Part shown: positions 1 to 12,424 of the stretch, piece by piece
Position numbering within the stretch: the first letter of the stretch is position 1
Layout of the letters: each line of letters begins with the position of its first letter
Assembly: GCA_021401465.1 (NCBI GenBank)
Contig: JADDMT010000007.1
Coordinates: 372,001 to 436,000 of the forward strand
Reading direction: 5' to 3'
Source: Teratosphaeria epicoccoides
Lineage: Eukaryota; Ascomycota; Dothideomycetes; Mycosphaerellales; Teratosphaeriaceae
DNA: 64,000 nt
Notes under the pieces: model-generated
Database searches by the model: none
Told to the model about the DNA's origin: nothing
The model's input: the letters and a program-made list of their open reading frames with translations, nothing else
Program-made: the position numbers and the translations under genes

Positions 1-2
1 TT

Positions 3-353
3 GAGGATGTTGAGGTGCTGTTTGTGAATGGAGGTGATGATGCTCAGTGCGATCTACCTCATCTGCGGAAGGTGATGGCAAGGATGTCGGCGCGAAGCTG
101 GCTATGCGAAGTGAAGGGTGCCGATCATGGTATGTGCTGGAAGCCGAAAGGCTCGGTGGCGGCCATGCGGCGCAAGACTGGTGAGATTGCTGCAGAGTGG
201 CTGAGGCAGCGGGACCAGGATCGGCGGTATTGCTGTGTGGAATCGGATGACGAAGTTGCAGATGTACGGGTTGCGGGCTGGAAGAAGGATGACCAGATTG
301 GAGGAAATGATCAGCAGCAAGAGCCGAAGACCAAGAAGCGGAAGAAAGGCTAA
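3..353 (+). CDS. KANL3/Tex30-like alpha/beta hydrolase, C-terminal part (5' end outside window)
   Basis: The reading frame is open from the left edge and ends at a stop at 351-353, so only the last 116 codons are present. It starts with a beta strand and acidic turn (VEVLFVNGGDDAQCD), followed about 35 residues later by VKGADHGMCWKP. That spacing and the ADHG motif fit the acid and histidine ends of the catalytic core in the KANL3/Tex30 dienelactone-hydrolase-like family. A charged tail ending KTKKRKKG follows, a likely nuclear-type basic patch. The family identity rests on these two motifs only. The substrate is unknown, and many fungal members are annotated only as alpha/beta hydrolases. 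It converges with the eIF3j gene on the opposite strand; the 321 bases between the two stops hold no other gene I can support. Confidence 0.6.
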   Translation, partial: EDVEVLFVNGGDDAQCDLPHLRKVMARMSARSWLCEVKGADHGMCWKPKGSVAAMRRKTGEIAAEWLRQRDQDRRYCCVESDDEVADVRVAGWKKDDQIGGNDQQQEPKTKKRKKG

Positions 354-674
354 TCTCGAAGCTCTTGATCGCAAATCTTTCCACAAAATGTGATTACTAG
401 ACTCGAGACCTACGCCTAGCCCGCAAGCCATAACCCGCTTCACGAAACACATGTATGCGACATGGTAACAATCGCTTTGCTCTGCCGCCCCGTGTCGTCC
501 ACCCTTCACTCTACGCTATGGCTTTCGCATTGACTTACTGGATGTAGTGCACTGTCCTGGTCTGGATGCCATGATTGAGCGGAAGTGATGGCCTCCTTCA
601 CAACTGTGCTTGGCGCGGGTGGGTTTCTGCGTTGATGGATATCTTGTCATCCTCAAGACACAAGAAATGCCCTT

Positions 675-1566
675 TCACATGAAGTCGTCACTGTGGCTCG
701 AGTCAGCGCATGAACATCTCGACGACAGAAACAACCCGTACGTACTCATCAAGGCCGTCATCACCGTAGTCGAATGTGTCAGCAGTGCTCGTTACATTCC
801 GGCTCGCATTCAGAGTGGTCTTCGTCTTGGCCGCCTTCGTCTTCTTGCCACCCTTATCAGCTGCCTTCTCCTCCTTCAGCTTCTCATTGCTGAGCGTTGT
901 GAGCGCAGAAGCGATCTTCTTGATCTGATCGCTAGTCAAATCTTTCGAGATCTGCTTGCAGAACTCTGGCATGAACAAGGCGTATTGAGGCTTCTTGGCG
1001 TTGGCGTTGAGCAGTGGCACAAGCGTCTCGCGGAGCTTCGCGAACTGTTGAGCCGTCTCGGGGGTGAACAGCTTCATGCTGGATAGATCCACGGCGTTGC
1101 CTGGATTCTTGTCGTCGACCACAGTGACAGGCTTAGCGGAACGGTTCGGGTTGATGCCGATATTGCCAAGCATGTCCTCCGCCGCCGCAAGATCGCTGGC
1201 CTGCTCAGTTTGCCGAAGACGCGCCCGCCTCTCAGCCTCGGTCTCTTCCTCTTCGTCGCTCTCCTCAAGCAGACTCTGCTTCTTGGCCATGTTCTGTGCA
1301 ATCTTCTCCTGGAGTCGCTGAGCCTTGCTCTTGTGGTTGGCCCTTGCTTCGGCTTCAGCCTTCGCCTTTGCCTTTGCAGCCATCTCCACCTTCTCGCGCT
1401 CCTCCTCCGAGTCGGGCTCGGCATCCCAATCATCAACTACATCTTCATCCTCTTCGTCCTCGAATTTGCCCCGGCGTGTCGCAACGACAGGCTGCGCTGG
1501 GCCAGAAGACTCGCTGCCGCTCGACTCCTCATCGTCCCAAGAGGTGGGCGCTTTCGACGGCGCCAT
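675..1566 (-). CDS. HCR1: Eukaryotic translation initiation factor 3 subunit J (eIF3j/HCR1)
   Basis: Two exons, complement(join(675..690,746..1566)), give 278 residues. eIF3j is a loosely bound eIF3 subunit that sits in the decoding centre of the 40S ribosome and helps in mRNA recruitment, subunit joining and recycling. The N-terminus has the family signature SWDDEE and acidic blocks. A charged Lys/Ala/Glu coiled coil follows, then the helical core (SMKLFTPETAQQFAKLRETLVPLL), and a Lys-rich segment. The 55-base last intron has donor GTACGT and branch CTGAC. Removing it gives the canonical C-terminus DDDDFM instead of an unrelated tail. The ATG at 1566 has A at -3 and G at +4; the frame stays open to 1596 but contains no earlier ATG. 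The gene is divergent from clathrin heavy chain. Confidence 0.93.
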
Positions 1567-2420
1567 GATTGCGGCGGTTGGTTGCGCGGGGTTCAAGTAA
1601 TGCGTGTGCGGATGGCTTGATGTCCGCAGGATGTGTAGAGGGAAACAGAAGCTGACGAAAGTGCAGACTGAATTTGCGCAAAGGAGTGCGAGAAAGTCGA
1701 ATGTGTCTCAAAGAACATGAACACTGGGCTGATGGGCGACGACTCATGAGTCTTTGGTGGGGTGGTGGAATTAGCGCCTCATGAAGTGCCCGCGACCGGT
1801 GCGCCGTCTTCCTGGCATGTGAACACCATGTCACCGTGCAGCAGCAGCACATGCCGAGATTTTGGGGCCTTCGTGCCTCCCTGTTACATCGCAGCGATAT
1901 CCGCTGCCTAGAGGCGCTCTGTGGGCCGCAGCTCCCTAAGATATTGTGTAGCACTGCAAGCAAGCTTTTGAGGTGAGCAATGTATTGCCATCCTTGGCAC
2001 AACCGATGTCGCCTGCATCATCTCGTGGGAAGCAGTCTGATCTGCCAGCAAAATATGGCAGTGTACGAAGGGGCAGTCCAGAGGTATTGGCGCTGCTATT
2101 CCTCCTTCGCTACAGTACTTGTACCTGCATGCACACGCGGGTGGCAAAATATGTGAACTTGACCGCTGCGGGACCTCCCGCCCACGGGCCCAATCGTCCC
2201 CTCCAGCTGTATGAACAGCCTCCCTAAACCAAGCAACTCCAACATCCGACTTTCTTGACGCCGTTACGACTTCCATTCGCTCCTTAGGTGCTTTGGCTGC
2301 TCATCCACGTACTTTGCGCAGTTGTCGGCACTGGAGCGAAGGCTGCGCGTCCAGCACATCAAGCAGAATTGTTGCGCCTGCAGACCAAACCCGGATGAGG
2401 AAGCTCTGAGATCATCCACC
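1567..2420. promoter_or_regulatory. Shared 5' intergenic region of eIF3j (-) and clathrin heavy chain (+)
   Basis: There are 854 bases between two divergent start codons. No open frame here looks coding. C/T-rich stretches occur near the clathrin ATG (around 2365-2420). I see no convincing TATA box, which is usual for housekeeping genes. Confidence 0.45.
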
Positions 2421-5400
2421 ATGGCGCAACGTCTACCCATCAAGTACGTAGACCGACAGTAGCGCTGGGTTGGAATCAGAGACACTGACTTCAACGACCA
2501 GATTCACCGAGAACCTCCAGCTGAGTGCTGTTGGCGTCAACCAGGCGTCAATAGGCTTCAACTCATGTACACTCGAATCTGATCATTTCGTTTGCATACG
2601 GCAACAGAATGAGGGTCCGGGAGCCGCGCCTGAAGTCCTGATCGTCAACCTCAAGAATGGCAACAGCGTCATGCGGCGGCCGATCAAGGCCGACAATGCT
2701 ATCATGCATTGGAATAAGGAGGTGATCGCGCTAAAGGCGGGAGGCAAGACGCTACAGATCTTCGACTTAGGCCAGAAGAGCAAGATCAAGAGCACGACAA
2801 TGACGGAGGATGTGGTGTTCTGGAAGTGGTTCAGTGAGACGTCGTTGGGTCTGGTCACGGACACGAGTGTTTATCACTGGAACATCTTCGACCCAAGCCA
2901 AGTTGCGCCGCAGAAGATGTTTGACCGCAACCAGAACCTCTCCGGTTGCCAGATCATCAACTATCGGGTCAGCGATGACGACAAATGGATGGTCGTGGTG
3001 GGCATCTCGCAGCAGCAAGGTCGTGTTGTCGGCAGCATGCAACTATATTCAAGAGATCGTGGCATCAGCCAGGCCATCGAGGGCCATGCTGCGGCGTTTG
3101 GAACGCTCCGTCTGGAAGATGTGCCAGCAGATACAAAGCTGTTCACATTCGCCAATCGATCCGCGACTGGAGCCAAGCTGCACATTGTCGAAGTGGATCA
3201 CCAGGCGCCGAATCCAGTTTTCCAGAAGAAGGCGGTGGATATCTACTTCCCGGCAGAGGCGACCAATGACTTCCCGGTGTCCATGCAAGTGTCGCGGAAA
3301 TACAAGGTCATCTACCTCGTCACGAAGTACGGCTTCATTCACCTTTACGATCTGGAGACCGGCACCACCATCTTCATGAACCGCATTTCCAGCGAAACGA
3401 TATTTACGACCGCGGGCGACTCAGACGGCAGCGGCATTATTGGTGTCAATCGCAAGGGCCAGGTGCTCTCCGTGAGCGTCGACGAGAACACCATCATTCC
3501 CTATCTCTTGCAGAATCCAGAAAACGCAGATCTGGCCTACAAATTGGCGTCAAGAGCAGGGTTACCGGGTGCAGACCAGCTGTATCAGCAGCGCTTTGAC
3601 CAGTTGCTTGCGATGGGCGACTACCAGAACGCTGCGAAGACGGCTGCGAACTCGCCTCAAGGCTTCCTACGGACACCGCAGACCATTGAGAAATTCAAGC
3701 AGGTGCCGCAGCAGCAAGGTCAGTTGTCTGTCATCCTGCAGTACTTTGGCATGTTGCTGGACAAGGGCAAGCTGAATGAGCATGAGACTCTGGAGTTGGC
3801 ACGTCCGGTCCTGGCGCAGAACAGGAAGCATCTACTGGAAAAGTGGATGAAGGAGGGTAAGCTCGGCTGCTCCGAGCAGCTGGGTGATCTCGTCCGCATG
3901 CACGATGTTGCTCTGGCCCAGCAGATTTACCAGCAGGCCGGTGCTTCGCAAAAGGTGATTGCAGCGATGGCTGAGGCTGGTAATTTTGACCAGATCTTGA
4001 CTTACAGCCGCGAAGTTGGCTACACGCCTGATTACAATGGGTTGATTGGCCACATCGCACGCGTTGCACCCGACAAAGTAAGTTCTTCTTTACGAATGAG
4101 CAAAACCGGGGATGCCCTAACTGTGGAATCTTCTTTCAGGCCGCCGAGTTCGCTACCACAATCGCTCGTGATCAACCAGATGCCATCGACGTCGAGAGAA
4201 CTCTGGACATCTTCCAGTCCCAGGGCATGGTACAGCAAGCGACCGCCTTCCTCCTTGATGTCCTGGCACCCAACAGGCCGGAGCAAGGCCACCTACAGAC
4301 TCGCCTTCTCGAGATGAATTTGCTCAATGCACCACAGGTCGCCGACGCCATTCTTGGTAACGAGATGTTCTCACACTACGATAGGCAGCGCATTGCAACC
4401 CTTTGCGAGCAGGCCGGGCTCATCAGCCGTGCGCTGGAACACTACCAGTCGCCAGAGGACATCAAGCGTGTCATTGTGAGGACGGATCTCATTCCAGAAG
4501 AGTTTTTGATCAGCTACTTTGGCCGTCTGACGGTGGATCTTGCGCTTGAGTGCTTGGATGAGATGCTGAAGGTCAACATCCGTCAAAACTTGCAGGCTGT
4601 CATCAACATCGCCAAGAAGTACTCTGACCTGTTCGGCCCCACTCGCATCATTGACCTGCTTGAGAAGTACCGCACTGCAGAAGGTTTGTACTTCTACCTG
4701 GGCGGTATTGTCAACATCAGTGAGGACAGGGACGTTACGTTCAAGTACATTGAGGCTGCCACCAAGATGGGCCAATTGCAAGAGGTTGAGCGCATCTGTC
4801 GCGAATCTAATTTCTACGATGCTGACAAGGTATGTATTCGATCAGTGTTTGTGTACCTGAGCTATTGGCTGACCTACCATCATTATGTAGGTCAAGAACT
4901 TCTTGAAGGAACAGAGGTTGACCGAACAATTACCGCTCATCATTGTCTGCGACCGCTTCAACTTCATCCACGATCTCGTCTTGTACCTTTACAAGCAGCA
5001 GCAATTCAAGTCGATCGAGGTGTATGTCCAGCGCGTGAACCCAGCCAGGACTCCAGCAGTCATTGGGGGTCTGCTCGACGTTGACTGCGACGAGAGCATC
5101 ATCAAGAATCTGCTCAGCTCCGTGTCGCCTGCCAGCGTCCCGATCGATGAGCTGGTCCAGGAGGTCGAGTCCCGCAACAGGCTCAAGCTTTTGCTACCAT
5201 TCTTGGAGGCTACTCTGCAGGCTGGCAATCAGCAGCAAGCTGTCTACAATGCCCTTGCGAAAATCTACATTGACAGCAACAATGATCCCGAGAAGTTTTT
5301 GAAAGAGAATGACCTCTACGACACGCTCATCGTTGGCAAGTACTGCGAGAAGCGGGACCCCAACCTGGCCTACATTGCCTACCGCAAGGGTCAAAACGAT

Positions 5401-7920
5401 TTGGAGCTGATAAGCATCACGAACGAGAACGCCATGTTTAGGGCTCAGGCTCGGTACCTCATCGAGAGGGCAGACCCTGAAATCTGGTCCTACGTGCTAT
5501 CAGACAATAACATCCACAGGAGGTCGCTCGTTGATCAAGTCATTTCTACTGCTGTGCCGGAGTGTAAGTCATGCCCGCGACGACAGCGCCACCCTCCATT
5601 GACCCCTCCATGCTTCAATGATTTATCATGACCCCAACGACACACCGCTTGCTTGAGATATTTGCTGACTCCTGGATAGCAACCGATCCGGAAAAAGTTT
5701 CGATAGCCGTCAAGGCGTTCATTGACGCTGACATGCCGGTTGAGCTCATCGAGTTACTGGAGAAGATAATTTTGGAGCCGACCACATTCAGCGACAATGC
5801 TAATCTGCAGAATCTGCTCATGCTTACAGCAGCCAAGTCCGACCGTGGTCGTGTGGCAGGCTACATTCAGAACTTGGACAACTACAGCCCAGAAGACATC
5901 GCGCAGCAGTGTATTGAGGTTGGCATGTACGAGGAGGCCTTCCTGATCTACAAGAAGGCCGGCCAGCATGTAGAGGCTACCAATGTGCTCGTCGACCACG
6001 TTGTCAGCATCGACAGGGCGCATGAGTACGCAGAGCAAGTTGAGCTGCCCGAAGTGTGGAGCAAAGTTGCCAAGGCTCAGCTTGACGGTCTACGCGTGCC
6101 AGACTCCATCGAGTCATACATTCGCGCACAAGACCCAAGCAACAACCAGGAGGTCATTGAGACGGCGATCCATGCTGGCAAGGATGAAGAGCTCATCAAG
6201 TACCTGCGCATGGCTCGTAAAACTCTGCGCGAGCCAGCAGTCGATACCGCTCTTGCCTTCGCCTTCGCCCGCACCGACCAGCTGCCTGAGCTCGAGGACT
6301 TCTTGCGTTCTAGCAATGTTGCCAACGTCGAGGAGTCTGGTGACAAGGCTTACGCAGAGGGCTATTACGAAGCCTCGAAGATTTTCTTCACCTCGATCTC
6401 GAACTGGGCGAAGCTTGCTACGACTCATGTGCACCTCAAGGAGTACCAAGCTGCTGTCGAGTGCGCACGCAAGGCGAACAGCGTCAAGGTTTGGAAGCAG
6501 GTTAACGAGGCCTGTGTTGCTCAAAAAGAATTCCGCTTGGCACAGATCTGTGGTCTCAATCTCATTGTCCATGCGGACGAGCTCGCAGACCTTGTCAAGC
6601 AATACGAGCGCAATGGGTATTTTGACGAGCTCATCAGTGTGCTCGAGGCTGGTCTGGGACTGGAGAGAGCTCACATGGGTATGATCGCCATATTTCATGA
6701 GTGCATAAGACTCTGCTAACCGTGACCTGCAGGCATGTTCACTGAGCTCGGTATCGCATTAAGCAAGTACCATCCAGAGCGTGTCATGGAGCATCTCCGT
6801 ATCTTCTGGGGCAGAATAAACATCCCAAAGATGATTAGATCAGTCGAAGAAGCTCACCTCTGGCCTGAGCTTGTCTTTCTCTACTCCCACTACGACGAGT
6901 TCGACAACGCTGCTCTGGCCATGATGGAGCGCGCTGCCGACGCCTATGAGCATACCGCGTTCAAAGACATTGGTACGGTGCTCTCTGAGAGGTTCTCGGC
7001 AATGATTGCTGTGCTGACAATGCCACAGTGGTCAAAGTTGCGAATCTGGAGATTTATTATCGTGCCCTCAGCTTCTACCTACAGGAGCAGCCATCACTGA
7101 TCACAGATCTCCTGCAAACCCTCACGCCCCGCATTGATGTCAGCCGCGTGGTGCGCATGTTTGAGAAGTCTGACAACATACCACTCATCAAGCCCTTCCT
7201 CCTCAACGTACAGTCCCAAAATAAGCGCGCTGTCAATGACGCGATCAATGACCTGCTGATCGAGGAGGAGGATTACAAGCAGCTGCGTGACAGCGTCAAC
7301 AACTTCGACAACTACGAGGCTGTCGCGCTCGCGCAACGGTTAGAGAAGCACGAACTTGTGTTCTTCAGGCAGATCGCTGCGAACATCTACAGGAAGAACA
7401 AGAGGTGGGACAAGAGCATTGCCCTCTCCAAGCAGGACAAGCTCTACAAAGACGCGATTGAGACTGCTGCCATCTCCGGCCGAGCGGAGGTCGTCGAGGA
7501 GCTTCTGCGCTACGTAAGCGTCTACCCACCCTTGCTCTGCATTAAGCGCCGTGCTGACATCACCTATAGTTCGTCGACATTGGCAGTAAAGAGTGCTACG
7601 TCGGCATGCTATACGCCTGCTACGACCTCATCCCTCTGCACACAGTCATGGAAATCTCATGGCGGCACGGCCTCAATGACTTCACCATGCCCTTCATGAT
7701 CAATTACCTGGCACAACAAGCCAACACTATCTCCGAGCTCAAGCGAGACAACGAGGAGCGGAAGGCGCGGGAGAAGGAGAACAAAAAGGAGGAGGACACT
7801 GGTCCCATCCTCGGACAGTCAAGGCTGATGTTGACGCAAGGACCGATTCAGCAACAGCCTACAGGATATGGGCAGACTAATGGCATCATGCCGCAGCCTA
7901 CTGGATATGGTGGGTTCTAG
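2421..7920 (+). CDS. CHC1: Clathrin heavy chain
   Basis: Eight exons: join(2421..2443,2502..4077,4140..4829,4891..5563,5680..6678,6733..6972,7029..7513,7570..7920), 1678 residues, the normal family length. Clathrin heavy chains form triskelia that coat Golgi- and endosome-derived vesicles. The first exon encodes only MAQRLPIK and splices into FTENLQLSAVGVNQ, the invariant start of the N-terminal seven-blade propeller (about residues 1-330). The rest is the helical zigzag leg of clathrin repeats, with conserved stretches such as VKVANLEIYYRAL and WRHGLNDFTMPF. The C-terminus carries RLMLTQG, close to the QLMLT motif that recruits Hsc70 for uncoating in animals, and ends with two PTGYG motifs. 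Every intron is GT..AG, 54-116 bases long, and every junction restores a conserved clathrin sequence. The frame is intact. Confidence 0.98.
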
Positions 7921-8175
7921 GGTTGGCGCTCAGCGGGGGCGGAAATATGTGCAACAGTCATGTGCTAGTATTGAAATAAGATGATAGCGGCATGGAGGGC
8001 TCCAGCGGTCATGTTGATGATTGGCATTTAATGTGATTGTGTGCGTAGCTTCTTCCTTCTGTATAGTAAGGTAGAGATGGCACTTCTTTTGCACATCAAG
8101 ATGTCTCTGCGTGGGTGTATCGAGCTGTGTAAGAATGGAGCGAACGAGCTAGTGAGCGAGTGATGTTCAAGCACT

Positions 8176-11004
8176 TCATGCCACAGAGCCGCCAACAGAA
8201 GCAGACTGGCCGCGGCCGCTGACGTCCACACTTTCCGGCTCTGGTTCGTCGTCGCCCTCAATGCCCTCTTCAGCCTTCCTGGCTTCCTCGTCAAGCGCCA
8301 GCATGCGTGTGATGAACTCTTTTTGCAAGTCTTTCAGCCACTGCGTCAAATTAGTATCGTCCATCGCGCCATTCTTCGCCTGAATCAAATGCTCCTTCAA
8401 ATTCAACAGCAGCTTCCTGCGTCGAGCTTGAATGACCGCAAGCGACCTCTTCTTCCGCTTCCGCATCTGTTGCTCCAGCGTATGCGCCACAAGCTCGGCA
8501 TGCTCAAGCACATCTGCGGGCAACGGAACGACTTTGGCGAGTTTGAGCCCGTAGTGCTGCTGCTGCACCGTGCCGTTGGAGATGCGGTACAGCATTTCCA
8601 TCCTGTCTTGCTCGCGGGAGTCGACGGCGAGGTGCAGATTCACGACGCCGTTGCGCTCGGACATTATGTTTGCGAGGTCGCGGAAGTGCGTGGCGAACCA
8701 GACTAGAGCTTTGCTTTCGACCAGTGCTTCGGCGATCGCGAGGGCGATTGCCAGACCATCGCGCGTGCTGGTGCCGCGGCCAAGCTCGTCGATGATGGCG
8801 ATGCTGTGGCGGTCGATGTTTTTGAGGATGAAAGCGGTCTCGCGCATCTCGGCGGCGAAGGTCGAGACGTTGGCTTCGATGTTGTCGTCTAGAGATACGC
8901 GTGCGAAGAGTTGGCGAACGATTGGGAATGCAGCGTAGGAGGCAGGCACGAAGCAACCTATCTGTGCCATGACGCTCATTAGTGCCACGGAGCGGATGTA
9001 TGTGCTCTTGCCGCTCATATTGCAGCCGGTAATGATCTGGAAACGAGTCTGCTGCGTTGCGTAGACGTCGTTCGGTATGAATTTGGTGTTGTGTATCTTC
9101 TCGCGGATCGGGTGGCGACCAGCCCTGATGGCCATTGTGTTGGAGATGGTCGGACGTACATAGTCTTGACTGGTGACGACCTGCGCGAAAGATGCCAGCA
9201 GGTCGAGCAACGCCACACCCTCGCAAACCTTGAAGAGGACTGACATGTGCTTGCGGACGTCGGCGATTAGATCCTGAACAGCACTGTCGCTCATGAGCAT
9301 GACTTCAGTATGTGAGTCTGCGATCTTCTGATTGCGCTTCATGATGTCGAGCGTCTGGCATTCGATCGTGTCCTTCTTGCGAAAGACGTTGATGAACACC
9401 GCTGGCAAGTCGCGCTCTGCTAGCTCACTCGCAGAAAGGCGCACGTAGAAATGGCGACTATTGTCGAACTTAATCTGCAGGTGCAAATTGTGCTCTTCAG
9501 TTAGATCTGTAATGTGCTGCAGAGCATCGGTCATTGCTTCCTTGTAAGTCTGGCGTGCAACATCGAGCAAGCCATTGACACCGGATTTGACTGCGTAAGT
9601 GCGTTGATTGCGGAGGTCCAGCGGCTTTGAGGCGTATGTGGTATCCTCATTGATAGTCTCATCGATCAGCTCGACCGCGGGCTCAATGTTCTCCGCAGCA
9701 CAAAGACTACGGATGTTTTGCAAGATCTCGCAGCGAGCGCCAGTCAGCGCCTCAAAGACTGGTTTGATGAGCTGAACGAACTGCTTGAGCATGATGACAT
9801 TGTTAACAGCCTGCTCGGTATCCCTGATGCTAGGCTGCACAGGTATCAAGATCAGCTGTGTCAGTGTCTTGTCGACGTCCAGGAATGGTTTCAGAGCCTG
9901 TCTGACTGCAAAGAACATCTCCTCTTTCGTGCTGAGCTCCTCCAGGGCATCCCACCGAGCATTGAGAGTGTCCTCGTCAGTCAATGGCTGGAGAATGCTG
10001 CTGCGTAGGCTCCGAGCTCCCATCGGTGTCAGCGTCTCGTTGAGCAGACCGAACAGGCAGTCCTTCGACTTGGAATTCTGCAAGTTTTGCAGCAATTCCA
10101 AGGAGTGCATCGTCGCGCGATCGATTGTCATGGCGCCTTCGGACGTCTCGTACTTGATGCGCAGTGAGTGCGAAGGAAATGTCTTTGCCAGGCCAAGCTC
10201 AGTGTACTTAAGCACTGCAGCAAAACAGCAGACTGCGTAGTAGTTGCCGCAAATTTGGGTCTTGATGGAGTCAATGTCATCATGGAAAGCAAGCTGTTGG
10301 ATGTAATCGAGACCTGCGACAGGATAATTAGACCTCGTGAATTAATCAGCTTTACAGCGCGGTCTGTACCTGCGTTTTCTGACCAATAATGGCGATCAAG
10401 AAGTTTCACGTCGCATCCCATCTCCTCAAGCATGTCCCGGACGATGGAGAACAGCTTCGACTCAGGATTGGCTTTATCACATCTTAGACCAGATCTCATA
10501 GTACCTTCGTAAATCAGACTTACTTGCTGTCGACGTCATGAGAATCGTACTTGGGTTGAAGACCATGACTTTGTGCACAGTCCTTACGTACGTCTGCGTA
10601 TCGCTGATCTGACTGAGCACCGCTTCGCCGGTGTCTAGGTTCACAAACGCCAATCCCACAGTGGGCGAGATGCCCCGAGACTCGCTTAAGGCGCAGATGA
10701 TCTCCTGGTTCTCGGCGCCTAGTGTGGAATAGCCAGTCCTTGGCCTTGCAGTACTTGGACGCGTCGTACTTGGTCGGCCATCACTCGGAGCAGTGAGCGG
10801 TCGTGAAACGGTGGTGCCATGATCCTGGGTCGTGTAGAGCCGACTGGTGTTGCCAATGAGCCTGGTGGAAATTCCCGTGGTATATGAGGTCGAGGCTCGC
10901 CTGTTCTGATCAAGTCTCCTGTCTGTCGTGTAGGATGTCGAGGCGCGCGAGTCGCTCGCGGCGGTGCCAGGTCGGGGTGTCAGGGCGGCTCGCTTGGTCT
11001 CCAT
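8176..11004 (-). CDS. MSH4: MutS homologue MSH4, meiotic crossover factor
   Basis: Three exons, complement(join(8176..10313,10370..10471,10524..11004)), 906 residues. MSH4 pairs with MSH5 as a sliding clamp that stabilises recombination intermediates and promotes interfering crossovers in meiosis; it does not repair mismatches. The conserved connector begins at IICALSESRGISPTVGLAFV. Exon 2 encodes WSENAG and runs into LDYIQQLAFHDD. The ATPase has Walker A GCNMSGKST, Walker B IIDELGRGTS and the FATHFRDL switch. The mismatch-binding domain of MSH2/3/6 type is absent, as expected. The start at 11004 has G at -3 and +4; an ATG 51 bases upstream has a weaker context. The first 120 residues are Ser/Thr/Arg-rich with repeated STSYTT and RPSTTRPSTARP, and look disordered. 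The gene is tail-to-tail with clathrin heavy chain (255 bases between stops). Confidence 0.95.
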
Positions 11005-11275
11005 CACGCAGATGAACAATGAAACCTGGCCTTGGTGCAGGACGCAAAGACTCATCGAATTCGGTACCAGAAGATACCAGGTCAGCGCGACGGGAACACG
11101 CTCAAGACTGGCCGACTTCGCCTTTCAGGCAGGAGCTCCAGCGCGACTTCCTCCGGCTGTGTGAGGCGAACTGACTTCAGAGCAACGCGACATAATGCGT
11201 ACACCCGTTCATTGGCCTCGAATATTTTGCACAATGCGATTGAAACACCTGTGCAAGCATCGGCTCAGTAGGCAA

Positions 11276-12179
11276 TCACCGTTGGTCGAATCGACTCTTC
11301 CTCTGCCCTGTAACTCCACCATCAGCGCTTGTGCCCGGATTACGGCTACTGTGCCCCTTCCTAGCAGGCACAAACTCGACCTTATCACGCTCCGCGACCT
11401 TCTTCTTCTCCCTCTCCTCGTTCTGCTTAATCAACTTCTCCACATAGCAGTCTTGCTGCCATCTCACTGGCGCTGCAAGGTCTTCTGGCAGGCTACTAGC
11501 CCAACTATCCTCCTGACTCACGCCGGCAAACTCCATGAGCTTCGGCAACAGGCTCGGATTCTTCAGACTCGACGAGTTCTGGAGCCGCTGATTAAAATGC
11601 ACACCCTGTCTCTTGAGCTCGAGGAAGCGCTCGAACTTCTTCGTCGTGGCTGCCAGCTGTGCGACCTCCTCCCCATTGCTGTGGTCCGGAGAAGGAGAAC
11701 CTGGGATCGTAAAGTTGGGTACCGTTGGCATGGTGAGCTCGCGTAGGCGTTGGCGTTCGAACGCGTACGGGGAGAAGCTTGGATCGAAGGACGCTGTTGC
11801 CGCGTCTAATGCAGCATCTCGTGGTATAGACGGGCCTGCTGCTGGGCGCTGTGCGTCCCCGATTGACTCTGGTTCCGCGACAGGCGCATAAGTGGCTGGA
11901 GACGGTGCCTGAGTCTCACATGCGGAAGCACCTTGAGTCTCCGCTAATCTCTGTCAGAAAATGCACATGTCTCAGTATTGCTTGGACGCACCGCCTGCTA
12001 TCGCGTTCGCCTGCGGCAGTTCCTGCCCGTCTAGTTTGGGTATCTAGCATGTGGATCGTCATTAGTAGGTATCCATATCTTCTCAACGGAGAGATATAGC
12101 AGCATTCTACCTTCGCAGGCCTTTCAATCTCGACTACATCTTCTTCATCACTGCTTCCGTAGCCAACAAGCGCGGTCAT
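11276..12179 (-). CDS. HCNGP/SAP30-binding-protein-like factor
   Basis: HCNGP-family proteins (human SAP30BP) are small nuclear factors linked to transcriptional repression and splicing of short introns. The start MTALVGYGSSDEED and the core TTKKFERFLELKRQGVHFNQ plus NPSLLPKLMEFAGV are the family hallmarks. The simplest model is complement(join(11276..11950,12111..12179)), 247 residues, with one 160-base intron. That intron is unusually long here, has a weak donor (GTAGAA), and contains a TACTAAT branch, a CTAG acceptor and a GTGCGT donor. An alternative therefore adds a 52-base exon (11992..12043, reading IPKLDGQELPQANAIAG) and moves the last acceptor to 11932, giving 258 residues. I cannot decide between the models. 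The basic C-terminus ends RKSRFDQR. Confidence 0.85.
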
Positions 12180-12424
12180 TCTGACAGCCGCTGTCCCCTT
12201 TGGAGATTTCTCGTTGTTGAAACGATTCCATGGTTGAATACATGTAGAGTATACAGTGGTCCGTGCACTAGAGCTTCGCGCGTCACTTCGTCGCCTGGGG
12301 GCTCATACCGAACGAACAACACCTTCACAACAACTTTTAAATTCTCCTTCAATACACCACCGCTGCCCATCGCTCAGGAGTACCGCTAGAATCTTCCCAA
12401 CGTGAACAGAAGGTGACTTCAAAG

